A DNA stretch of 32,210 nt from positions 1 to 32,210 of IMG/VR virus record IMGVR_UViG_3300020220_000205; one strand, 5' to 3'. Of this stretch, positions 16,711 through 22,929 are shown in pieces. Under the pieces are notes generated by a model that searched no databases, had not been told where the DNA came from, and was given only the letters and a program-made list of their open reading frames with translations. The DNA is from a virus. The first letter of the stretch is position 1; each line of letters begins with the position of its first letter. The position numbers were made by a program, and so were the translations under genes.

Positions 16711-18231
16711 TTACAATGCACTTGCGCGCTTTTTCGGGGTAAAAGGCTTTCGAGTAAACACATCAAAGTCCCGTCTTGCTTGGACGGGTCTGCTTGATTT
16801 ACCACCCATTGTCAACGCCCGTCCCTCTCCTCCGCCAATAAAGGCATATTGGAGCGCGTCATGAACGTGGGAGTATTTGTTCTTTTCAGGTTTATCCTCA
16901 TACCGCTCGGCACCGGAGATCTGCATACGGCGATACCCGTAACCACCACGAAAACCCTTAATTAGATTGACACAGCGACTGTCGATCATGAAACCAGCCT
17001 GACCATCTACCATCCGGTTTAGTGGCGAAGTCACAGCCTCGATACGCAGTGACACATCATTATTCCCTGCCGGATAGGCCTTGATTCCAGCGGACCGAAG
17101 GATCTGAAACGGAGTTCGCTCATCGGTCTGGGCACGGTAATCACCCGCCGGATCACCATAAATCATGTATTGTTGACTTGGAAACCGCTGGGCAAGATCA
17201 CGTTTAAGCGCCTCGGTAAACCGCATAATACCCATATCTTGGGCAACCAACTCACCAAGAACTAGCCATTTGCCTCTTATATTCTGGCAGTAAGCGGCTG
17301 CCGGAGTTAACCCAAAGTCGAGGCCGACAATAATCGGGACATTAGGAACCGCAAGCAAAGGTTCTCTGGCAATGTGAACATCTTCATTAAATGAATGATA
17401 CACTGGCTTTCCATCATTGAGGCTGCCGAGACGGTTCATAATATACACATTAATCCATCCACGGGCCTTACCCTTGATAATGTCCTCATAGTAATTGCCT
17501 ACTGTATTCTTACGGTTTTCTGCCTTCGGGTTTTGCTTGTATCCATCTAATTCACCATTGGCATCCATTGTTTCAAGCAAAGCTGAGGGTTGATTAAAAA
17601 ACTCCCAAGTGTCCGGCTTGACCAACATAAGCGCCTCTTCGCGGCTTATGTAATCGGGTAATGGACTTTCGCCAGCCATAATAGGCCACCAGTGATCTTC
17701 GTCCGGCGCATTAGTATCAGCAATAACACCATACCAAGTCGGTCCGCCATCTCTCATCGAGGGATATCGACCAACACGCATGGTGCAAGCATCAACAATA
17801 GACTTTGAAAACTCTCTAGCTTCATTTAGCCAAATTCCAGTTAACTCAAGAGACAGAAGTTTTTTAATATCTTCAGGTCTATCAAGGGCTAAGAAGATGA
17901 CTTCAAGATCAATATCGCCCCGTTTTAACCGATGAGTATACGGCGGCGGATGCCAAAGCATTTTTCCCCAGACATCTTCCGGAAACCAGTCAACCCAAGT
18001 CTTAATGGTTGTGGTTCTTAACTGCGGATAACTATTGCGAACAATAGCCCAGCGAGAATGACGTATTCCGTCAAGACTTTTTTCTTGTTGTAACGCGCGA
18101 CGGAACACTTCAACTGCACAACAAACAGACTTGCCACTACCAACCGGACCTCTTAGACCACGAAAAAACTTGTTGCTCTTCATAAAATCTTTGAGCGTAT
18201 CACCATCCGGCTTATAGTTAAATTTAACCAA
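16711..18231 (-). CDS. terL: Terminase large subunit
   Basis: This 506-aa packaging motor has an N-terminal ATPase and C-terminal RNase H-like nuclease. The Walker A motif GPVGSGKS is at residues 28-35 and the Walker B-like LTGIWLNEA, with the catalytic Glu, at 130-138. Nuclease acidic residues are in GLDFGLTP (303-310), MIYGDPAG (356-363) and HVHDALQ (455-461). It powers DNA translocation through the portal and cuts concatemers. The start at ATG 18231 overlaps the upstream small gene by 8 nt, and two tandem stops end it. The gene is separated from the small subunit by eight other genes, which is unusual. Confidence 0.95.
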   Translation of the reverse strand: MVKFNYKPDGDTLKDFMKSNKFFRGLRGPVGSGKSVCCAVEVFRRALQQEKSLDGIRHSRWAIVRNSYPQLRTTTIKTWVDWFPEDVWGKMLWHPPPYTHRLKRGDIDLEVIFLALDRPEDIKKLLSLELTGIWLNEAREFSKSIVDACTMRVGRYPSMRDGGPTWYGVIADTNAPDEDHWWPIMAGESPLPDYISREEALMLVKPDTWEFFNQPSALLETMDANGELDGYKQNPKAENRKNTVGNYYEDIIKGKARGWINVYIMNRLGSLNDGKPVYHSFNEDVHIAREPLLAVPNVPIIVGLDFGLTPAAAYCQNIRGKWLVLGELVAQDMGIMRFTEALKRDLAQRFPSQQYMIYGDPAGDYRAQTDERTPFQILRSAGIKAYPAGNNDVSLRIEAVTSPLNRMVDGQAGFMIDSRCVNLIKGFRGGYGYRRMQISGAERYEDKPEKNKYSHVHDALQYAFIGGGEGRALTMGGKSSRPVQARRDFDVFTRKPFTPKKRASAL

Positions 18232-18433
18232 TTAGGTTCTCGTCAACAGCTTTCTTAAGCATGGGCAACATAACCTCTGGCCCTATTGCATCAATAAACT
18301 TATCGCATTCAAAGTTGGTAAGTTTGCTCGTCGGGTAGAATTTTAGATGTGTTTTTTTAACAATCTCTCTTAGCCGAATGCGATCTGTATAGCTTAAGAG
18401 ACTGGAAAAACTACCAGTCTGTTCATTACTCAT
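18224..18433 (-). CDS. Hypothetical protein upstream of terL
   Basis: This 69-aa protein (MSNEQTGSFSSLLSYTDRIR onward) is probably all-helical and contains LREIVKKTHLKFYPTSKLTN, FECDKFIDAIGPEVMLPMLK and a final helix. I do not recognise the family. It overlaps the terminase large subunit start and the preceding gene by 8 nt each, so the three are translationally linked. A packaging-associated role is possible only by position. Confidence 0.65.
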   Translation of the reverse strand: MSNEQTGSFSSLLSYTDRIRLREIVKKTHLKFYPTSKLTNFECDKFIDAIGPEVMLPMLKKAVDENLIG

Positions 18434-18656
18434 GTGCTGTCTTAATCAAAGCTGTCTTTGCAAGTTCTAAAAGATAGATGAGATCGCTAATGTTTATGGG
18501 ATTACATGACATAACGAACTCATCTTCATTGGACCAACCGACTACAATACCGTCTTTGAGTTTGCCACGCAGATCATCAAAGATGTCATCTACGCTATAT
18601 TCACCCAATTCGGTCTTTTTGTAAGCAGCTAGATCGACGATTGAACTATCGCTCAT
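18426..18656 (-). CDS. Hypothetical acidic protein
   Basis: This 76-aa protein has VDLAAYKKTELGEYSVDDIF followed by DDLRGKLKDGIVVGWSNEDE, then MSCNPINISDLIYLLELAKT. The pattern (a helix, a short beta segment around a GWSNED turn, then a helix that reads cells as units of Leu/Ile) resembles small phage proteins of the type KDGxxVGWxxE...L. I know no function. It overlaps the next gene by 8 nt and follows the Lys/Met-rich microprotein by 4 nt. Confidence 0.65.
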   Translation of the reverse strand: MSDSSIVDLAAYKKTELGEYSVDDIFDDLRGKLKDGIVVGWSNEDEFVMSCNPINISDLIYLLELAKTALIKTAHE

Positions 18657-18660
18657 TAAC

Positions 18661-18777
18661 TTATTTCATTTTCTTCTTCATTGCAGCCTTCATAGCCATT
18701 ATTGGTTTTTTTGCTGCTGATTTCATTGGCATCTTTGGTGCGGCTTTTGCCATTGGTTTGCCCATTGCCTTTGCCAT
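18661..18777 (-). CDS. Lys/Ala/Met-rich basic microprotein
   Basis: This 38-aa ORF is read MAKAMGKPMAKAAPKMPMKS and ends in KAAMKKKMK. Nearly a third of residues are Lys and there is no acidic residue. Its composition resembles histone H1-like tails or DNA-condensing peptides. It begins at ATG 18777, the base after the stop of the preceding basic gene, and its own stop is 4 nt before the next gene, so it fits the operon exactly. The opposite strand has a long open frame here, but its hydrophobic, low-complexity product looks like a shadow. DNA binding is inferred from charge alone. Confidence 0.6.
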   Translation of the reverse strand: MAKAMGKPMAKAAPKMPMKSAAKKPIMAMKAAMKKKMK

Positions 18778-18939
18778 TTACTTTTTTCCTTCCGTTGCAA
18801 GTTTCTGGAATTTGTCTTTACCATATTTCTTTCGACCAATATAGGCTGCAAGAGCCTTTGGTTTCTTTACACCCTTTTTCTCTAATTCGCCAACAAGTTT
18901 TTTAAAACGATCACCGGAGCCAAGTGCGGGTTTTTTCAT
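18778..18939 (-). CDS. Small basic conserved protein
   Basis: This 53-aa protein starts MKKPALGSGDRFKKLVGELE and continues KKGVKKPKALAAYIGRKKYG with a basic end. Short proteins with this RFKKL...KGVKNPxALAAxIGRKKYG pattern are common in phages and metagenomes and carry no assigned function; the fold is probably a single helical hairpin. AGGA lies 8 nt before ATG 18939. The gene follows the DUF5872-like gene by 1 nt and abuts the Lys/Met-rich microprotein. It is one of four consecutive strongly basic products in this stretch. Confidence 0.75.
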   Translation of the reverse strand: MKKPALGSGDRFKKLVGELEKKGVKKPKALAAYIGRKKYGKDKFQKLATEGKK

Positions 18940-18940
18940 A

Positions 18941-19345
18941 TCATTTCCTGTATGGTTTTACTTTAGAGGCTACCGAGGGGGGTTGTTTAGAGAATTGTTT
19001 TCCCTGTTTCATTGCGGAGCGTTTAGCTGCCGTAGTCTTGGCGTATTCGCTCGATGACAAAGATTTAATAGCTTTCTCCGGCAAATATCTTTCACCAGTT
19101 GCTTCTTTGCCCTGAGTTGATGGTTTACCAGACTTGGTTCGCCATTTCTGTTTTGTCCATTTGGCTAATGAGTTTGACGCAGACTTTGCACCACTATAAC
19201 CACCGCCAGCTTTTTTATAGGCAAGAACAGCAAGTTGGGCTTTTCGAGCAGACCATTGACCAGACTTGCCACCCTTATCTCCGGACTTGATACGGGCAAC
19301 AGTCCGTTTCCAAAGTGCAGGGTTAGTCTTGGTCGAAGTCGCCAT
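18941..19345 (-). CDS. Basic DUF5872-like protein
   Basis: This 134-aa, very basic protein has two parts. Residues 10-55 include WKRTVARIKSGDKGGKSGQW and KAQLAVLAYKKAGGGYSG. Residues 60-110 contain WTKQKWRTKSGKPST, ATGERYLPEKAIKSLSSSEY and AKTTAAKRSAMKQGKQF, which I recognise as the DUF5872-type segment found in phages and large DNA viruses. The function is unknown; charge and abundance of Lys/Gly/Ser suggest nucleic-acid contact. Its ATG overlaps the upstream stop (TAATG). It belongs to the run of basic proteins between the two terminase subunits. Confidence 0.75.
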   Translation of the reverse strand: MATSTKTNPALWKRTVARIKSGDKGGKSGQWSARKAQLAVLAYKKAGGGYSGAKSASNSLAKWTKQKWRTKSGKPSTQGKEATGERYLPEKAIKSLSSSEYAKTTAAKRSAMKQGKQFSKQPPSVASKVKPYRK

Positions 19346-19674
19346 TACTTCTTTTTCTTTCTGGCCTGATACTGTGCAAGTAACCGACGGCCTTTGGCGA
19401 CCGCACTAGCCTTGTCACCCATATGACCCCAAGCCTCAAGAGACAGTTTTAATCTTGTCTTGTCACCATTCGGCTTCTTTAACGGGCCAGCAGCCGAACC
19501 CATGCGAACAAGAAAACTGCCCTTCCGCCTCATTTCCTCCGGCCCGCTCGGACTACCCTTGACCGGAGCCTTGAGATTTCCACCAGTCTCCTTCTTGTAA
19601 GACGCACGACCAGCAGCGTTCAACCCACCCTGTGGATCTTTACCGCCTTTGCGCTGCCAAAGAGGAGTTGCCAT
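19345..19674 (-). CDS. Basic DUF6321-like protein
   Basis: This 109-aa protein starts MATPLWQRKGGKDPQGGLNA, then AAGRASYKKETGGNLKAPV and MRRKGSFLVRMGSAAGPLKK, and ends in QARKKKK. The pattern (GGLNAAGRASYNRETGGNLKAPV, FxxRM) matches a small protein family (DUF6321-type) widespread in phages and giant viruses, with no proven function. I start at ATG 19674, coupled to the previous stop by TGATG, rather than the in-frame extension with Cys/Trp-rich residues. Part of the cluster of four basic proteins; a DNA-condensing or packaging role is a guess. Confidence 0.75.
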   Translation of the reverse strand: MATPLWQRKGGKDPQGGLNAAGRASYKKETGGNLKAPVKGSPSGPEEMRRKGSFLVRMGSAAGPLKKPNGDKTRLKLSLEAWGHMGDKASAVAKGRRLLAQYQARKKKK

Positions 19675-19919
19675 CAGGACTTTTCCACATTCCAGCCAGA
19701 GCCAGCAGCAATGACACAAGTCCGTCCGTCAGGTTCGACCGATGTCAAAGTCCAACTTTGAGGGCCACGGTAAAATTGAAGTGCCAACTTATTATTTACC
19801 ATGATCGGAGACTGTGGCTCTTCGTAATATTCCCGAAGAAGGTTCTGGGCAATCAAAGCCCTATCAAGGCAAAAATGCGGGGAGGTAAAAATTACAGAGG
19901 CCAAAAGAATTTCATTCAT
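19674..19919 (-). CDS. Hypothetical small protein
   Basis: This 81-aa protein begins MNEILLASVIFTSPHFCLDR with a hydrophobic first 15 residues, then YYEEPQSPIMVNNKLALQFY and TLTSVEPDGRTCVIAAGSGW. The second half (a short beta-rich module ending in CVIAAGSGW) resembles small periplasmic-type phage proteins, and the N-terminus might be a weak signal or membrane segment. I do not recognise a family with certainty. GAAAGG lies upstream of ATG 19919. It is preceded by 175 bp without a clear gene, which contains two direct ATACAGCC copies and C-rich tracts but no convincing promoter or terminator. Confidence 0.6.
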   Translation of the reverse strand: MNEILLASVIFTSPHFCLDRALIAQNLLREYYEEPQSPIMVNNKLALQFYRGPQSWTLTSVEPDGRTCVIAAGSGWNVEKS

Positions 19920-20094
19920 GACGCGAACCTTTCAGCGGAGAAAATATTTTAATCCCAATGTTGCGGAAATGCACCGAACCTTGAAGGGGTAAAATACTTG
20001 TGATGGTCCTCTAAACACTTCACGACCGAGGATTTGAGCCCCACCCCGCCAGATACAGCCCTTCACAACCGCCCCTATCCTGAAAAATACAGCC

Positions 20095-20481
20095 TCACCC
20101 AAGGTCTATACTAACACTCAGTGAGCCGTCTAAACGGTGATCTATACGTTCGGCAGCCCTTAATCCAGCACGATCCAGTAAGTCTCGGCTTGCTTCAAGC
20201 TGTACATACTCAGACTTTGCGTCCGTGCTTAACCTCTCGATAGTACGCATTGCCTTCGGTAGACTCGCGCCTATGGCTAACGTTGTTCGCTTGTATATCT
20301 CTTGTACAATCAATGGGTTACGAAGCAATCTACACGCCTCAACATGGGCCGACTTTTCTGCGTAACCGGCCTCTTTTGCGGCCGCTGTGCCCTTACCACC
20401 GTTTGCTACATACGCCTCCACAAACGTGTCTTGTTTGCGCGTGAGATTAGCTATTCCATCACTAACTTTAACTACGTTCAT
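20095..20481 (-). CDS. terS: Terminase small subunit
   Basis: This 128-aa protein has the Terminase_2-type helix-turn-helix region. LTRKQDTFVEAYVANGGKGT (residues 13-32) and AAKEAGYAEKSAHVEACRLL (about 34-53) are followed by RNPLIVQEIYKR, then a helical oligomerisation segment. It recognises phage DNA and recruits the large subunit. I start at ATG 20481 (MNVVKVSDGIANL). The frame stays open to 20661, but that extension contains a run such as WVCGKRRTTWPKACCRS that does not look like terminase. The gene is more GC-rich than the rest of the early and virion genes. Confidence 0.85.
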   Translation of the reverse strand: MNVVKVSDGIANLTRKQDTFVEAYVANGGKGTAAAKEAGYAEKSAHVEACRLLRNPLIVQEIYKRTTLAIGASLPKAMRTIERLSTDAKSEYVQLEASRDLLDRAGLRAAERIDHRLDGSLSVSIDLG

Positions 20482-20510
20482 ATAACTACCATCTAAAACC
20501 CGAGGGGGAT

Positions 20511-20540
20511 AGATAAGGGGGAGACTCATAACATTGTCAA
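20511..20540 (-). promoter_or_regulatory. Weak candidate late promoter before terS
   Basis: A perfect -35 consensus TTGACA sits on the minus strand at 20540-20535, about 55 bp before ATG 20481. The best -10 is poor: TTATCT at 18 bp or TATCTA at 19 bp spacing. It is in the right place to start the whole minus-strand late unit. Confidence 0.3.
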
Positions 20541-21032
20541 GAGCACTTGATAAGACCACCAGCAATACGCTCCGACAACAGGCCTTCGGCCATGTCGTTC
20601 GCCTTTTCCCGCACACCCAGTCGTACCACAATATTGTCATGTGTCGGCTTGTCGCCGCCATGACTTTATTTCTGCATGGACATGAGCTCGGACCACTTTG
20701 AATTCGCCCATGCCTTCGGCGGGCTCATGTGTGGTCCTTCGCGTCATGTAATACTACCATCAACAATACGAGGGTACCACACCCGACTCCCCGTCAACCC
20801 CGCAAACGGGGTAGCCTCGTTAGTATCGGCCATTGCTTTATCTTCTACGGACGCCACAGCTTCGCGTGTGTCGTCCTAGTCGCCGCTTCGACCGACCTTA
20901 CTCGCCATGCTCGCTTCGCTCCGCTTCGTTACACTCCGCTACACTGCAGCTGCGCGTGGCTCCGTCGGTCATTCGCATCGGCTTCATCCTGCACTTCGGT
21001 GACGGGGAGCGTGCGGGTGTGCACTTTGAGCG

Positions 21033-21055
21033 TTGTCTCGGAAGAAACGAGACGA
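21033..21055 (+). promoter_or_regulatory. Inverted repeat before the first early gene
   Basis: TTGTCTCG (21033-21040) and CGAGACGA (21048-21055) form an 8-bp inverted repeat with one mismatch (six perfect inner pairs) around GAAGAAA. It lies 18 bp before the AGGAG ribosome binding site of the first early gene, so it may be an operator or a 5' leader hairpin. Confidence 0.4.
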
Positions 21056-21083
21056 TTCAACCTTATTAAATCAGGAGAGTACA

Positions 21084-21647
21084 ATGTCTAAGAAGCAAGC
21101 AATTAAGAAATCAGAAATCGTCAACGTCACTGTTAATACTGAGCGTGTCGAGCACGCCTCAGCGTTAGTCGAGAGCGTGATATACGGTCTCAGCAACCTG
21201 TTCAACATGAGCGTCACATACGAAGATCGCGAGGGTAAGACTACAACGGCCAACCGTATGCGATTCACTCTAGTTTCAGCGTATAACGGATTAGCATACA
21301 GCTTGTCACGTCAGGAAGAGTGGCTAAAAGGCCAGCTAGATGTGGCTCAAGACAAAGCAAAGACAGCGTTGTTTGCAGCTAACGGCACAGAGATTTCTAT
21401 CCTCAATGTCCAACGTGCCGCAGATCGGCTCGACCAAATCGAAGAAGAACTTGCGGCATGCGTAATGCTAAAAGACCGCTGCATCGCGGTGCACGACGAA
21501 GTGTCAGGCAAGAAATTCGAGTATCGCGGTGCGCCCGTGACTACTAAATCACAGCGCGTCGACACAAAGAACACCGACGTGCAACGACTCGCCAAGCGAA
21601 TAAACGTCTCGTTGGATAGCCTTCCAAATACGAACGGCGTTAACTAA
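21084..21647 (+). CDS. First early-unit protein, unknown function
   Basis: This 187-aa protein starts MSKKQAIKKSEIVNVTVNTE at ATG 21084 with AGGAG 6 nt upstream; the frame is open further back to TTG 21033 without support. The middle is helical and heptad-like (SRQEEWLKGQLDVAQDKAKT and QRAADRLDQIEEELAACVML), suggesting a coiled coil at about residues 80-135. The C-terminal 40 residues are polar and basic. I do not recognise the family. As the first gene of the rightward unit with a strong ribosome binding site, it may be an early host-takeover or replication accessory protein, but that is inference. Base composition is more GC-rich than in the genes further right. Confidence 0.75.
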   Translation: MSKKQAIKKSEIVNVTVNTERVEHASALVESVIYGLSNLFNMSVTYEDREGKTTTANRMRFTLVSAYNGLAYSLSRQEEWLKGQLDVAQDKAKTALFAANGTEISILNVQRAADRLDQIEEELAACVMLKDRCIAVHDEVSGKKFEYRGAPVTTKSQRVDTKNTDVQRLAKRINVSLDSLPNTNGVN

Positions 21648-21656
21648 CAACAACAC

Positions 21657-21677
21657 GGGGGGGATGACCTCCCCCCC
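21657..21677 (+). other. G7/C7 hairpin between early genes
   Basis: Seven G (21657-21663), the loop ATGACCT and seven C (21671-21677) form a very stable stem just after the stop of the first early gene. No T tract follows (AATTACAAAC), so it is not a canonical terminator on this strand. It may be an RNA-stability or pausing element. Homopolymer length should be confirmed against sequencing error. Confidence 0.5.
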
Positions 21678-21699
21678 AATTACAAACAAGGAGCGTGCC

Positions 21700-21786
21700 A
21701 TGAAGATTATCATACCTACACTCGAAATTGCAGGTTGGGCGTTACTCATTAGCGTATTGTACACTTGGATGTACGTTCTATCCTGA
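21700..21786 (+). CDS. 28-aa single-pass membrane microprotein
   Basis: ATG 21700 has AAGGAGCG about 6 nt upstream. The product MKIIIPTLEIAGWALLISVL continues YTWMYVLS and is a hydrophobic segment (about residues 9-27) able to span a membrane once. No family is recognised. Small membrane proteins early in phage operons often act in superinfection exclusion or membrane modification, but nothing in the sequence shows this. The good ribosome binding site is the main support. Confidence 0.55.
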   Translation: MKIIIPTLEIAGWALLISVLYTWMYVLS

Positions 21787-21866
21787 TACCAACAGGGCGC
21801 GAACCACCAAACGCGAGCCCGTTCGGCACCGTGCCCTGCCTGCGCGGCCTATAAGCTTTCAGTTTT

Positions 21867-21890
21867 CAGTTGTGCCTTCGCTGTCAACTG
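21867..21890 (+). other. Hairpin in a structured 146-bp gap
   Basis: CAGTTG (21867-21872) and CAACTG (21885-21890) flank TGCCTTCGCTGT. Upstream in the same gap (21787-21932), CAGGGC and GCCCTG enclose an inner GAAC/GTTC pair. The gap could encode a small structured RNA or leader. No ORF of note is seen before the CTAGGAGAA ribosome binding site of the next gene. Confidence 0.35.
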
Positions 21891-21932
21891 CACCTGCCCA
21901 GAAGGTAAAACCAAATAGTCTAGGAGAATATA

Positions 21933-22184
21933 ATGATTCACTTCGAAAATAAATCCATGTTGTCCGGCTGCATCAACATGATAGTCATAGATATGGAGCC
22001 AGAACAATTCTATGAATGTTACGATGCTTGGCAAAACGGTAAACTAATCCAAGATGCCTTTCCTAGTTTATCAATGATGGAACGTGAGTTCCTAATGACA
22101 GGCATAACGCCAGATGAATGGGAGGACTTCGACCAGTATGAGGATCGGCAACTAGCATCCGATATGTATGGACACCACTTCTAA
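21933..22184 (+). CDS. Small acidic early protein
   Basis: This 83-aa acidic protein has a TAGGAGA ribosome binding site. The central part KLIQDAFPSLSMMEREFLMT followed by GITPDEWEDF matches a pattern seen in small phage proteins (IQ.A.P.L...REFL.TG.TPEEWD), whose function is unknown. The N-terminal half (MIVIDMEPEQFYECYDAWQN) is helical. Twelve bases separate it from the next gene, which has its own strong ribosome binding site. Confidence 0.7.
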   Translation: MIHFENKSMLSGCINMIVIDMEPEQFYECYDAWQNGKLIQDAFPSLSMMEREFLMTGITPDEWEDFDQYEDRQLASDMYGHHF

Positions 22185-22196
22185 AAGGAGAAGCAA

Positions 22197-22433
22197 ATGT
22201 ATTTCGTAATCTCAATTGGATACAGCAATAAAATAGTTGTGCCTATGAATGAAAACACAAGCGTTTCTATAAAGCACATCTTCGGAGACAAAGTAGATTA
22301 TGTATCTGAATATTATATTCAAGGAGAAGGTGTAGCGTGGCAATTTACAAATGATCGAGTAAACATTGAAATCTGGGATACAAGTAAATACAAAGAATAT
22401 AAAGAACGAGGAATAAAAAACCCTAAAAAATAA
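22197..22433 (+). CDS. Hypothetical early protein
   Basis: This 78-aa protein (MYFVISIGYSNKIVVPMNEN onward) has AAAAGGAG 6-7 nt before ATG 22197. Alternating hydrophobic strands in the first 35 residues, IWDTSKYKEYKERG and a basic end suggest a small beta-alpha fold. No family recognised. It precedes the palindromic promoter of the regulator genes, and a short AACCCT/AGGGTT repeat (22419-22424 and 22444-22449) spans its stop. Confidence 0.65.
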   Translation: MYFVISIGYSNKIVVPMNENTSVSIKHIFGDKVDYVSEYYIQGEGVAWQFTNDRVNIEIWDTSKYKEYKERGIKNPKK

Positions 22434-22446
22434 TGAATCCTTGAGG

Positions 22447-22482
22447 GTTGCACTTATGCAGTAGATCCTGTATAAGTGCAAC
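22447..22482 (+). promoter_or_regulatory. Promoter within a 15-bp inverted repeat (probable operator)
   Basis: GTTGCACTTATGCAG (22447-22461) and CTGTATAAGTGCAAC (22468-22482) are inverted copies with one mismatch, around TAGATC. The outer 11 pairs are perfect. TTGCAC (22448-22453) and TATAAG (22471-22476) sit 17 bp apart as -35 and -10 boxes, so a bound dimer would cover the promoter. Direct copies of TTGAGG flank it. The next gene encodes an HTH protein, which suggests autoregulation. Confidence 0.65.
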
Positions 22483-22496
22483 TTGAGGAGAATAAT

Positions 22497-22766
22497 ATGC
22501 TGACTGGTTACTATGAACAGTTGCTCGTCTTGTGCCAAGGATCAGAGACAGAACTAAGGCGGGCCTGTGCAAAAAGTGGTGTACCAAGCAGCACTTTTTA
22601 TAGGGCCAAGCATGGTCAAGAACTTAGATTCAGCACCGCCCAAAAGATTGCCAGCCATATTCAAAAATACCATATCGATCCCAACGAAAGTTTATGTAAA
22701 CCATCCGACCCCAATGGAGGTGGAGTTTTACAAAGAAATGATAGGTCAATTAATTCAAGTTCGTAA
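22497..22766 (+). CDS. HTH regulator, Cro/CI-like
   Basis: This 89-aa protein has a predicted helix-turn-helix at about residues 18-56. RRACAKSGVPSSTFYRAKHG is followed by LRFSTAQKIASHIQKY, as in small phage repressors. ATG 22497 has GAGGAG about 7 nt upstream and lies only about 15 nt after the palindrome. The C-terminal 20 residues are polar and Asn/Ser-rich. It probably binds the palindrome just upstream and controls its own operon; this is inferred from layout. The 3' end overlaps the second HTH gene by about 50 nt. Confidence 0.75.
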   Translation: MLTGYYEQLLVLCQGSETELRRACAKSGVPSSTFYRAKHGQELRFSTAQKIASHIQKYHIDPNESLCKPSDPNGGGVLQRNDRSINSSS

Positions 22767-22929
22767 AAGTAAAAAAATTAGTCAAGAAAATTTAAACGCT
22801 ATACTTGGCATGACTGATGGGCAAATAAATAAATGGGAGTGCGGCGCACGGCTGCCGTCCTCATTCAATCTTATGTGCTGGTGCAATGCGCTTGGTCTAA
22901 GAATAAATTTGGAGTCCATCAATGACTAA
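22714..22929 (+). CDS. Second HTH protein, XRE-type
   Basis: The 71-aa product starts MEVEFYKEMIGQLIQVRKSK and shows a classic XRE HTH: ISQENLNAILGMTDGQINKW, then ECGARLPSSFNLMCWCNALG. The helix pair SQENLNAILGM / TDGQINKWE is the DNA-binding unit. No good ribosome binding site precedes ATG 22714, so it is probably coupled to the upstream regulator, which it overlaps; ATG 22741 (MIGQLIQV) is an alternative. The frame opens at 22567, but the first 49 codons look like shadow sequence. It overlaps the DUF1064 gene by 8 nt. Two adjacent HTH genes resemble a minimal regulatory pair. Confidence 0.75.
   Translation: MEVEFYKEMIGQLIQVRKSKKISQENLNAILGMTDGQINKWECGARLPSSFNLMCWCNALGLRINLESIND

Larger units (their letters stand above)
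20482..21083. other. GC-rich divergent intergenic region
   Basis: These 600 bp separate the divergent late and early units. I see no certain gene. The region is GC-rich (38 of 60 bases in 20881-20940). It holds a perfect hairpin ACCCCG-CAAA-CGGGGT (20797-20812), small GGCC-TTC-GGCC and GCC-TTC-GGC hairpins near 20580 and 20711, and a low-complexity stretch of repeated TCGCTTCGCT, CCGCTTCG and ACACTCCGCT units (20901-20947). On the minus strand, micro-ORFs of 29 aa (20833-20744) and 36 aa (20747-20637) follow each other through ATGA overlaps into the terS frame. They are possible but unproven genes. No convincing sigma70 promoter for the early genes is visible. Confidence 0.6.

Noticed and set aside
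18641-18844. Plus-strand hydrophobic frame of 67 codons
   Set aside because: Phe/Ala/Ile low-complexity product is the shadow of the Lys/Ala/Met-rich microprotein and the 53-aa gene on the other strand, which fit the operon spacing.
19920-20094. Possible tRNA (GGCTCAAATCC on the minus strand looks like a T-arm)
   Set aside because: No matching T stem, anticodon arm or acceptor stem could be folded around it.
20482-20661. N-terminal extension of terS to 20661
   Set aside because: Residues such as WVCGKRRTTWPKACCRS do not look like terminase, and the HTH region begins soon after ATG 20481; kept only as a micro-ORF observation.
20729-21091. Plus-strand open frames in the intergenic region (up to 120 codons)
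   Set aside because: Cys/Ser/Arg-rich translations of GC-rich repeats, no ribosome binding site, overlapping one another.
21657-21677. Rho-independent terminator after the first early gene
   Set aside because: Very stable stem but followed by AATTACAAAC, not a T tract.
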